DNA from: an uncultured Eubacteriales bacterium
Lineage (GTDB): Bacteria; Bacillota; Clostridia; Oscillospirales; Oscillospiraceae
Direction of reading: 5' to 3'
DNA: 25,835 nucleotides
Assembly (NCBI GenBank): GCA_900547315.1
Contig: URGI01000023.1
Span: forward strand, 1 to 25,835
Positions 7,033 through 15,919 of this stretch are shown here, piece after piece. Made by a program: the position numbers and the translations under genes. Numbering within the stretch: the first letter of the stretch is position 1; each line of letters begins with the position of its first letter. A model generated the notes under the pieces. The model was not told where the DNA came from, did no database searches, and was given only the letters and a program-made list of their open reading frames with translations.

Positions 7033-7079
7033 CGATCCCCGTCCAAGCGATATACGCGTATATGGATCAGGTTCCAGCC
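7026..7079 (-). promoter_or_regulatory. candidate antiterminator competing with the leader terminator
   Basis: GGCUGG (7079-7074) can pair, with one internal G-U and normal pairs otherwise, to CCGGCU (7031-7026), the 5' arm of the terminator. The same fold is closed internally by GAUCC/GGAUC (7068-7064 with 7038-7034), and its apex carries the self-complementary AUAUACGCGUAUAU (7063-7050). Antiterminator and terminator cannot form together. Upstream, a GCCGGA/TCCGGC hairpin (7109-7104 with 7097-7092) overlaps an 8-nt segment (7101-7094) complementary to 7005-6998 just past the terminator, which gives a third option. These pairings are visible in the sequence; the regulatory ligand is unknown. 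Confidence 0.55.
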
Positions 7080-7200
7080 GCCCGATTACGCGCCGGACAT
7101 GCATCCGGCACCGGACATACTCCACGGAAGTTACCTCATTTCTGAGCAATCTCCCGCTTCATCGCATAATACGCCCGTGCTCTCGCACACGCGCTCATTT

Positions 7201-7229
7201 AATATACCAATTTATCGCCCGTATGTCAA
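7201..7229 (-). promoter_or_regulatory. sigma-A promoter of the S10 ribosomal operon
   Basis: TTGACA (7229-7224) and TATATT (7206-7201) are separated by exactly 17 nt, and a TG one base before the -10 makes it extended. Upstream DNA (about 7230-7290) is strongly A/T rich with A- and T-tracts, resembling an UP element. This is the strength expected for an r-protein operon. The predicted start is near 7194, leaving a leader of about 300 nt. Confidence 0.88.
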
Positions 7230-7338
7230 GAAAAAATTCAGTATTTCTGCAAAAATTTTTGGCATATTTTTTGTGCAGGTATACGAAATAAATTTTGGGG
7301 GAAATCGGGGGGTGAAGGGGCGTAAGACGCAAGATTTG

Positions 7339-7604
7339 CGGGACGGCACAGAGGCCGTCCCGTATACATTATTTGTGGTGCGTTCTTTCTTTTCTCCCCT
7401 GCTCGTGTCTATACTCTGGCGACCCCTTTCCCCAGTGTGCGCACTGGGGACTGTCTCGCTGCGGCTCGGTCACGGCGCGGCTCTGACATGCCACCGGCAT
7501 GTCATTCACTACCGCGCCGCCGCTTCGCTATCCTAAAAGGGGCAGCGAGAGGCGAGGGTTTGGGCGGGGTGCGCCGATTTGGGCAGCGCTTCGCGGCAAA
7601 GGTT
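7339..7604. repeat. composite palindromic intergenic repeat, copy A (downstream of the TIR gene)
   Basis: This spacer between the S10 promoter and the TIR gene contains no gene. It holds a small hairpin (arms GGGACGGC and GCCGTCCC, 7340-7361), then a pyrimidine-rich stretch ending CTCTGGCGACCCC, a CCCAGTG/CACTGGG hairpin (7431-7448) and a nested palindrome. The nested palindrome has an outer stem of 8 bp (7454-7461 with 7543-7550), a middle stem of 8 bp (7473-7480 with 7512-7519) and an inner 9-bp stem with a 3-nt loop (7484-7492 with 7496-7504). The module GGCAGCGCTTCGCGGC follows at about 7582. Positions 7451-7547 match 23981-24077 with only two differences. Confidence 0.85.
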
Positions 7605-7605
7605 T

Positions 7606-7627
7606 CGGGGCGGCTGAGGCCGCCCCG
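7606..7627. repeat. strong GC hairpin after the TIR gene
   Basis: CGGGGCGGC (7606-7614) and GCCGCCCCG (7619-7627) form a perfect 9-bp stem with a 4-nt loop, 43 bp past the stop of the TIR gene. No U-run follows on either strand, so it may stabilise 3' ends or belong to the repeat complex rather than act as an intrinsic terminator. Confidence 0.5.
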
Positions 7628-7669
7628 ATGCTTACCGCTTTTCTGTTTTCCTACTATTATAATATACCG

Positions 7670-9223
7670 TCACGCGAGGGTCTCGATGGCGGCATCCGTG
7701 CCGGCGAGGGCGGCGCGGACGGTCTGCTCGGTCGAGGCGCTGACATACACGCGGACAAGCGTGTCGATATCCGCAAGCTCCGACCAATCCAGATTCTCGC
7801 CGCTGTTGATGATGTACATCTCGGTCAGACCCTTGAAATCATGCAGATTATTCGCAGAATCCAGCTTGCAGTCCTCCAGCGTCAGGCTCACGATGCCGCG
7901 CTCGCGGTCGAAGCTCTTGAAAAAGCTGCCGCGCAGGTCGCAGCTATAGCAGGCCAGACTGGTCAGGCCGCTGTGGCGCAGGATCGGCCGCAGCTCGTCG
8001 AGCGTGCAGTTGGACACCGCGGCTTCGGTCAGCTTCGTCAGCGGCTTCATGACCGAGAAGTCCGAGACGTTCGCGCCGATGAAGCTCACGCTGCGCAGCT
8101 GGAGACAGCGGTTGATATCGCCGAGGTCGCCCAGCGGGCAGCCGTCGGTCGTCAGCTCGCGCAGCTTCGGCAGATTGCTTATGCCCTGGAGCGAGGCGAC
8201 GCGGCAGTTCGAGATATTCAGCCGCTCGATGTTCAGCGTCGGCAGCGTCCCGAGCGACGAGAGCTGCTGGCCGCAGATCCAGAGCGTGTCAAGGCCGGTG
8301 AAATATTTCAGGTCGTCAAGGCTGCGTATCGTCCCCTGCTCGGGCAGCGCCGAGCGCAGGAGGAGCGGCATGGTCGGATCCTCGAAATAGTACTCGTCGC
8401 CGACGATGTACAGCTCGTGCAGCCCTGCGAGGTCGGAGACGGCGATGTCCCCGTCCGCGATACCGGTATAGTCACGCGCGGCGCGCTCGAAAATGGCGTT
8501 CTCGAAGCTGGCGGCCGTGCTCGGCGGCAGAGGCTCGACCGTGACGACGTCGGTGGTCAGGCGCTCAATGAGGCCGGTGAAGTAGCCGATGGTGCCGAGG
8601 GTGATGACCGCGGCGAGCAGCAGCACGCCGACTGCGCCCCAGACAATACGGCGGGCAAGGCGCTTTTTGCGGCGGCGCTCCGTCTCCGACGGCTTCTCCT
8701 TCGATTTGCGCGGCTTTTCGGGCTTCGGCGCGGGTGCGGAGGCGGGCTTCGGCGGCTCCGGATGCTGCGCTTCGGCTGGCGCGCCGCCATCGGCGAACAG
8801 CTCCGCGTCCAGCAGCGGGGCGGAATAGAGCTTGCCGTAGAACTCCTCGTCGCTCATATTGTGCCGCATCAGGGCAAAAATGCTGCCGATCTGCATCTCC
8901 ATGCCGGGGGTCATGTCCGTGTTTTCGACGAAGACGTTGATGATGCGGATACGCTTGGAGAGCGCGTAGTGCATCTCGCGGCGGCAGTTGTCGGAGCGCA
9001 TGTAGCTGTTGGAGATGAAGGCAATGACGAGCTGCGCGCCGGTCAGGTGGCTGGCGATGCACTCCGGCCACTCGCTGCCGACCTCGATGCCCTCGTCGTA
9101 CCAGATCCGGTAGCCGCGGTCGTGCATATGCGTGACGACGCTCATCACGGCGTCGGAGTCCGCGTGGGCATAACTTATGAATATGTAGGGCTTGTCGCCC
9201 TCATAGGGTTTGAAATACCGCAT
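7670..9223 (-). CDS. TIR domain - transmembrane - leucine-rich-repeat protein
   Basis: The 517-residue product opens with a TIR domain (about 12-125): YIFISYAHADSD, then the IWYDEGIEVGSEW loop and SNSYMRSDNCRREM, where E83 in the NCxxE motif is the likely catalytic glutamate of TIR NAD-cleaving enzymes. A Pro/Lys-rich linker (150-190) ends in a basic cluster before one membrane helix (193-215). The positive-inside rule puts the TIR domain in the cytoplasm and residues 217-517 outside. The exterior part has five or more irregular leucine-rich repeats (about 262-497) with a recurring Cys, as in NISNCRV, TDGCPL, VSNCTL, YSCDL and LEDCKL. ATG 9223 follows AGGTGAT. The gene stands alone between repeats. 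Its role, such as sensing or defence, is not shown by the sequence. Confidence 0.85.
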   Translation of the reverse strand: MRYFKPYEGDKPYIFISYAHADSDAVMSVVTHMHDRGYRIWYDEGIEVGSEWPECIASHLTGAQLVIAFISNSYMRSDNCRREMHYALSKRIRIINVFVENTDMTPGMEMQIGSIFALMRHNMSDEEFYGKLYSAPLLDAELFADGGAPAEAQHPEPPKPASAPAPKPEKPRKSKEKPSETERRRKKRLARRIVWGAVGVLLLAAVITLGTIGYFTGLIERLTTDVVTVEPLPPSTAASFENAIFERAARDYTGIADGDIAVSDLAGLHELYIVGDEYYFEDPTMPLLLRSALPEQGTIRSLDDLKYFTGLDTLWICGQQLSSLGTLPTLNIERLNISNCRVASLQGISNLPKLRELTTDGCPLGDLGDINRCLQLRSVSFIGANVSDFSVMKPLTKLTEAAVSNCTLDELRPILRHSGLTSLACYSCDLRGSFFKSFDRERGIVSLTLEDCKLDSANNLHDFKGLTEMYIINSGENLDWSELADIDTLVRVYVSASTEQTVRAALAGTDAAIETLA

Positions 9224-9252
9224 TTTTCATCACCTGTTTGTATGTTTTGGTG

Positions 9253-9405
9253 GGGGTGGGGGCTTGGCGCCGCTTCGCTGCCCTAAGAGGGGCAGCGCTT
9301 CGCGGCGAGGGTTTTAATCAATGCGGGGTTTTTTCATTCAGTGCAAGACGCAAGGTTTTCTCTCCCTCAGTCGCTGCGCGACAGCCCCCTCGTCAGAGGG
9401 AGCCA
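9253..9405. repeat. composite intergenic repeat between lysR fragment and TIR gene
   Basis: Two modules share this spacer. At 9265-9317 there is a truncated copy of the right half of the nested palindrome (CGCCGCTTCGCT, CCTAAGAGGGGCAGCG, CTTCGCGGC), nearly identical to 24047-24092. At 9346-9405 lies a palindromic module of the CTCCCTCAGTCGCTGCGCGA type ending in CAGAGGGAGCC, whose ends (TCCCTC/GAGGGA) pair. No promoter for the TIR gene is evident within it. Confidence 0.75.
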
Positions 9406-9425
9406 TGGGTGCGGGCGATTATTTC

Positions 9426-9704
9426 TCACGCTTCCGCGTTCTTCTCCCCTACCGCTTTTACTCTTGCAGCAGCGGCGGAGGCGGCGGACAGCAAATGCTC
9501 TGCTTCTTCGCGCAGAACCGCGCCCGCTTTTGTCAGGGCGATGAAGCGATTATCCCGCTCGACAAGGCGCACGCCAAGCTCCTCCTCCAGCGCCGTGATC
9601 GTACGGCTGACCGTGGAATGGCTGATATACATCCGCCGCGCCGCGCCCGTGAAGCTCCCTTCATCCGCGACGGCGGCGAACACGCGCAGTTGCTCCAGCT
9701 CCAT
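9426..9704 (-). CDS. LysR-type HTH domain protein lacking the effector domain
   Basis: The 92 residues match only the N-terminal winged helix-turn-helix of LysR regulators: LEQLRVFAAVADEGSFTGAARRMYISHSTVSRTITALEEELGVRLVERDNRFIALTKAGAVL, then a linker helix of alanine-rich sequence. A full LysR regulator has about 290-300 residues with a co-inducer-binding domain; here translation stops at 9428 and repeat DNA follows shortly after. The ATG shares one base with the cdd stop (TGATG), so it is translationally coupled to cytidine deaminase. It is either a truncated remnant or a stand-alone DNA-binding protein that may regulate without ligand. Start at 9704 is preferred over TTG 9707. Confidence 0.75.
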   Translation of the reverse strand: MELEQLRVFAAVADEGSFTGAARRMYISHSTVSRTITALEEELGVRLVERDNRFIALTKAGAVLREEAEHLLSAASAAAARVKAVGEKNAEA

Positions 9705-10084
9705 CAATAATTGAACCCGTGCGGCAGCAGCTCGCTGAGCTTATAGCTGACGTACCTGTCGCCCGCCTTGGCGCAGAGCACCTCCATATCCGGCGAAAAC
9801 TCCGCCAGAAACTGACGGCATGCGCCGCAGGGCGTGCACCAGCTCTCGCTGTCGGCATATATCGCGATGCGGCGGAAGCTGCGGTGCCCCTCGCTGACCG
9901 CCTTGCAGCAGGCGGTACGCTCGGCGCAGATCGTGCTGCCGAGCGCGGCATTCTCAACGTTGCAGCCGGAAAACACCGTCCCGTCGTCGCACTCGAGCGC
10001 GGCGCCCACAGGGAAGCGGGAATACGGCACGTAGGCGTTCATCGACGCCTTCTTTGCGATGGACATAAGCTCTCTGTCAGTCAT
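9704..10084 (-). CDS. cdd: cytidine deaminase
   Basis: Cdd converts cytidine and deoxycytidine to uridine and deoxyuridine in pyrimidine salvage. The zinc site is complete: CAE with the proton-shuttle Glu, and PCGAC with the two remaining Cys ligands. Substrate-binding FPVGAALE and GCNVENA are present. I prefer ATG 10084 (MTDRELMSIAKKA, 126 residues), which has GGAG six bases upstream and matches the family N-terminus; ATG 10096 would add four residues. The gene lies 72 bp after the binding-protein gene and overlaps the LysR-domain gene by one base. A TATAAT at 10119-10114 lacks a clear -35 element. Confidence 0.94.
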   Translation of the reverse strand: MTDRELMSIAKKASMNAYVPYSRFPVGAALECDDGTVFSGCNVENAALGSTICAERTACCKAVSEGHRSFRRIAIYADSESWCTPCGACRQFLAEFSPDMEVLCAKAGDRYVSYKLSELLPHGFNY

Positions 10085-10156
10085 ACTGTTCTCCATTCTG
10101 CCGCTGTTATATTATTATAATAGTAGGCGCAGCGCCCGGCGGCTTGGGCGGCGCGC

Positions 10157-11776
10157 TTAACCGAGGGTTATCTCCCAGTTCTGGAAATTATACAATGGGT
10201 TCCCCGCATTCGCGTCCACGCCCTTGACGCAGCCGCGATGCGTAATTATCTCCTGCTTCTCAAAGCCGATGACCACGATGGGGCAGTTCTCGGTGAGGTA
10301 GGAGCAGAACTGGTTATACTTATAATCGCGCTCAACGTCGCCCGCGGCGAGATAGTCGTTGAGGTACATGACGTAATTGGGATCAGTAATGCCGGTGAAG
10401 TTGATGCCGTTGGGATTCTTCTCCTCGTCATACTTATTATCAGGATCGAGCAGCTCCGTGAGGTCGAAGTTATTGCGGAGCTTTATCTCGCCGTAGTACA
10501 TGTCAAACTCGCCCTTCTGCAGAGCTTCGACATAATCGTCCCACGGGAGGGAGTTGACGACGACGGTGAGGCCGATGGAGTCCATGATCTCGGCGAAGCG
10601 GTTGGCGACGCCGGCCTTGGCGCTGCTGTCGCTGCACACGAGGAAGCTCAGCTCTATCTCCTGTATCGACCCGCTCATATACTCGAGCCTGCCGTCGTTA
10701 TCGTGATCCAGCACGCCGGCGCCCTCAAGTATTCTCTTGCACGTATCCATATTGTACGCCAGCTTGTCGGCCAGCTCCTGCGGATAGGACGTGCAGGTGG
10801 GGTACATCGGGATGGGCGAGGCGGCGGCATTGCCGCCAAGCAGCTCCTCCAGATACGCGCGGTCAAACGCGTAGCTCAGCGCGTAGCGGAAAACGTTATA
10901 GCGGCCGAGCAGCGTCTTCTCATTGAATGCGACGTAGTGCATATTCGTGGTGGCGAAGCTGCGGATCTCGTTTGCGCTGGCAAAGCCGAGGTTCGTGTAG
11001 CTCGAGGGGTCGTTGACGGTGACGTCGATATACGCGTCCTCAAAGGCGCTGATTATCTCCTCCTGCGCGGGGTATTCCTTAATATATATCACGTCCACGG
11101 GGAGGCTGCCGTAGGAGGCATACTCGGTGGAATAGCCCTCATAGGCGTGAAGCTCGGTATGGTCCTCATTATAGGTATAGGGGCCGCTGCCGATGGGGTA
11201 CTTCTCGCCGTAGGAGCCGGACTTGATTATCGGGATATTCAGCAGCTTTATGAACTGCCCGTCGCCGAGGCCGAGGGAGACGACAAGCTGCGTATCGTTC
11301 GCGACATATGCGCCCTGATAGCTCGCAAAGCGGCCGAGATAACGGTCGGCGGTGATGGCGCGGTCGAGCGAGTAACGCAGATCCTTGGCGGTGACGGGGG
11401 TGCCGTCATGGAAAACATGCCCCTCGCCGATGTTGAGCGTCCAGGTCTTGCAGTCGTCCGAATGGGTCCACGTCGTTATGACGTTCGGGATGACCTCAAA
11501 GCTGTCGTCGACCTCGACCATGTTCTCATACACGAGGTCGCATATGAGCTGGTTGGAGAGGTTGGTGGCGATGAGGGGGTTAAAGCTGTAATTGGGGTTG
11601 CTGTTGAGGGAGAACACATCGTCCGCCTGCACGGCGCGCTCGATGTCCTTGCCGCCGGTGGAGACGAACTCCATATCGTTCTGATTCGTGCTGCTGCTCA
11701 CCCCGGCGCAGCCGGTGCAGCCCACGAGCGTGAGCGCCGCAAGAAGCAGCGCGGCGATCCTTTTCTGTATCTTCAT
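10157..11776 (-). CDS. extracellular solute-binding lipoprotein, OppA/DppA family (SBP_bac_5)
   Basis: The 539-residue product begins with a lipoprotein signal: basic MKIQKR, a hydrophobic stretch and the lipobox LVGC (lipidated Cys 20). The mature part has the layout of family 5 binding proteins, which bind oligopeptides, nickel or other small solutes for ABC importers: SFNPLIATNLSNQLICDLVYENMVEV, then GHVFHDGTPVTAKDLRYSLDRA and IGSGPYTY. No permease or ATPase gene is near, so it must work with a distant transporter or as a sensor. It starts 9 bp after the YfiH-type gene and is probably in one transcript with secA. The ligand cannot be read from the sequence. Confidence 0.9.
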   Translation of the reverse strand: MKIQKRIAALLLAALTLVGCTGCAGVSSSTNQNDMEFVSTGGKDIERAVQADDVFSLNSNPNYSFNPLIATNLSNQLICDLVYENMVEVDDSFEVIPNVITTWTHSDDCKTWTLNIGEGHVFHDGTPVTAKDLRYSLDRAITADRYLGRFASYQGAYVANDTQLVVSLGLGDGQFIKLLNIPIIKSGSYGEKYPIGSGPYTYNEDHTELHAYEGYSTEYASYGSLPVDVIYIKEYPAQEEIISAFEDAYIDVTVNDPSSYTNLGFASANEIRSFATTNMHYVAFNEKTLLGRYNVFRYALSYAFDRAYLEELLGGNAAASPIPMYPTCTSYPQELADKLAYNMDTCKRILEGAGVLDHDNDGRLEYMSGSIQEIELSFLVCSDSSAKAGVANRFAEIMDSIGLTVVVNSLPWDDYVEALQKGEFDMYYGEIKLRNNFDLTELLDPDNKYDEEKNPNGINFTGITDPNYVMYLNDYLAAGDVERDYKYNQFCSYLTENCPIVVIGFEKQEIITHRGCVKGVDANAGNPLYNFQNWEITLG

Positions 11777-11785
11777 TGCATCACC

Positions 11786-12586
11786 TCAGTCAAGAACTAT
11801 GCCGGCGGCGAGGCTGCCTCTGCCCTGCCCCATGCGCTGGGTATAGCGGTGCGACCAGTATTTCTCATGGCTGCACATCGTGCACTCATGGGATACGTCG
11901 ATATTCTCCGCCCGCAGGCCGAGCTGCCGCAGGCGCATGGCGTTCGCCGCGCGGAGATCGACCATCGTTTTGCCGCCTGGGCGGCGGTCGAAGAGCTCCT
12001 CCGCGTCACAGCCCAGATATTTTTTAACGGCATCCGGCACATCGTCGTCCGTCTCGAAGCAGCAGCGGCCTATCGACGCGCCCATCGCGGCGCATATGCT
12101 CTCCGGCTCCGCGCCGAGGGCGCACATCTTCTCTACCGTCACGCCGAGGATATCCGCGACCGAGCTGCGCCAGCCGCAGTGCACCGCGGCAATGACGCCG
12201 TGCTCCGCGTCGCACAGGAGCGCCGGCACGCAGTCGGCCACGAAGCAGAATATCGGCAGGCCGCGCTCGGTGGTGACAAGGCCGTCCGCCTCGTAGGGCG
12301 TTTTCGAGCCGCAGACGTGCTTATCCGCACCCGTCACGACGCGCACTTCGTTCCCGTGCACCTGCTTTGTGACGGCGCAGTCGTCCCGCCCGACGCCGAA
12401 GAAGGCAGCGACGCGGCGGTAATTCTCCGCGACGTTCTCCTGCGGGTCGCCCCGATTGGAGCCGAGGTTCAGGCTCGCAAAGTCGCCGGTGCTGACGCCG
12501 CCATAGCGCGTCGTGAACAGGTGGCGCGCGGTGATGACGGAGGAGGTCATATAGACAAGGCCGTTTTTGTTATTTTCCGAAAACAT
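11786..12586 (-). CDS. pgeF: YfiH/LACC1-family purine nucleoside phosphorylase (polyphenol oxidase fold)
   Basis: The 266-residue protein belongs to the DUF152 family, long called multicopper polyphenol oxidase. Characterised members cleave or deaminate purine nucleosides, and the E. coli homologue is also linked to peptidoglycan quality. Family motifs are TKQVHGNEV (His 77), ADCVPALLCD (Cys 119) and AVHCGWRS (His 136), the residues forming the metal/active site, plus CTMCSHEKYWSHR near the end. The ATG is directly adjacent to the secA stop (TAAATG) with GGAG just upstream, so it is coupled to secA. Its presence beside cdd suggests nucleoside salvage; the symbol pgeF follows the E. coli name and is less certain than the family. 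Confidence 0.88.
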   Translation of the reverse strand: MFSENNKNGLVYMTSSVITARHLFTTRYGGVSTGDFASLNLGSNRGDPQENVAENYRRVAAFFGVGRDDCAVTKQVHGNEVRVVTGADKHVCGSKTPYEADGLVTTERGLPIFCFVADCVPALLCDAEHGVIAAVHCGWRSSVADILGVTVEKMCALGAEPESICAAMGASIGRCCFETDDDVPDAVKKYLGCDAEELFDRRPGGKTMVDLRAANAMRLRQLGLRAENIDVSHECTMCSHEKYWSHRYTQRMGQGRGSLAAGIVLD

Positions 12587-15358
<2,772 letters not shown>

Positions 15359-15405
15359 TGCGTATGCCTTTCGTAAAAATATAAGATGATACCAATACAT
15401 AGTGA

Positions 15406-15414
15406 ATTATAACA
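15406..15414 (-). promoter_or_regulatory. extended -10 promoter upstream of secA
   Basis: TGTTATAAT gives a perfect -10 hexamer preceded by the extended TG motif. No good -35 is present 17 nt upstream (a T-run follows GAC). The start would lie near 15399, leaving a ~40-nt leader before the secA ribosome-binding site. Confidence 0.6.
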
Positions 15415-15543
15415 CATGAATATGAATAAAAAAAGTCTTATTTGGTTTTTTCGTGGCTTGTGCTTCGCGGAAAGTATGATATAATGATTCATTGTGAAAT
15501 ATGGTAGAGTGGTGTAGTGTTTGGGTGCATCGGTGATGCCTGC

Positions 15544-15856
15544 GGGACGGCACAGAGGCCGTCCCCTACGGGGTGATTTTTGCTGGGTGCGTCTTTTGCA
15601 CTCTGCTCCAGTTGATAGTAAGTGCCAGTTGAGAAAAGAGACGGCAGAGTATAGAAAACCACTGTCATTCCGAGACCAGTGCTCACACTGGTCGTGGGAA
15701 TCCGTTTCTCTTTTTTGACGGCAGTATATTTACACATGGCGTAAAGGGGATGCGGATTGCCGCGTCGCTTCGCTCCTCGCAATGACAATGGTTGTTTTAC
15801 TGCGCTCTGTCTTTTCAACTCTGCCCGTATCGTTACTCTGTCGACACCTTTCCCCC
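15544..15856. repeat. composite intergenic repeat with MITE-like element
   Basis: The 561-bp gap between secA and the DUF1846 gene holds no gene. It contains the GGGACGGC/GCCGTCCC hairpin (15544-15565), a stretch at 15611-15647 resembling 24930-24963 (TTGATAG, GTGCCA, AAGAGACGGCA), and an element at 15657-15793 bounded by 13-bp inverted ends (AACCACTGTCATT and AATGACAATGGTT, 12 of 13 matching). A pyrimidine-rich tail (about 15800-15856) resembles those at 7383 and 23921. The inner part GGATTGCCGCGTCGCTTCGC is a widespread type of bacterial intergenic repeat. Confidence 0.75.
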
Positions 15857-15919
15857 CTCATTCTTTAACTATCTAAGCTTTTACATACAAAAATACTAAC
15901 TTTCGGGAGATAGAACATC

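Noticed and set aside
6894..7046. An in-frame N-terminal extension of S10 by 51 residues into the leader.
   Set aside because: It does not resemble S10, runs through the terminator region, and ATG 6893 has the ribosome-binding site and the expected N-terminus.
7339..7604. A CRISPR array or phage attachment site in the repeat-rich spacers.
   Set aside because: The repeats are not evenly spaced direct repeats with unique spacers, and there are no cas, integrase or tRNA genes in the window.
7606..7627. The GC hairpin after the TIR gene as an intrinsic terminator.
   Set aside because: On the minus strand it is followed by GAAACC rather than a U-run, so I list it only as a hairpin.
10114..10119. 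TATAAT upstream of cdd as a separate promoter.
   Set aside because: The sequence 17 nt upstream is GC-rich with no -35 resemblance, and the same TATTATAATAGTAG string occurs inverted at about 7652, so it may be part of a repeat.
15458..15485. TTGTGC and TATAAT 16 nt apart on the plus strand, as a promoter for the DUF1846 gene.
   Set aside because: The -35 matches at only three positions, and it would leave a ~430-nt leader through repeat DNA. Possible but not supported.
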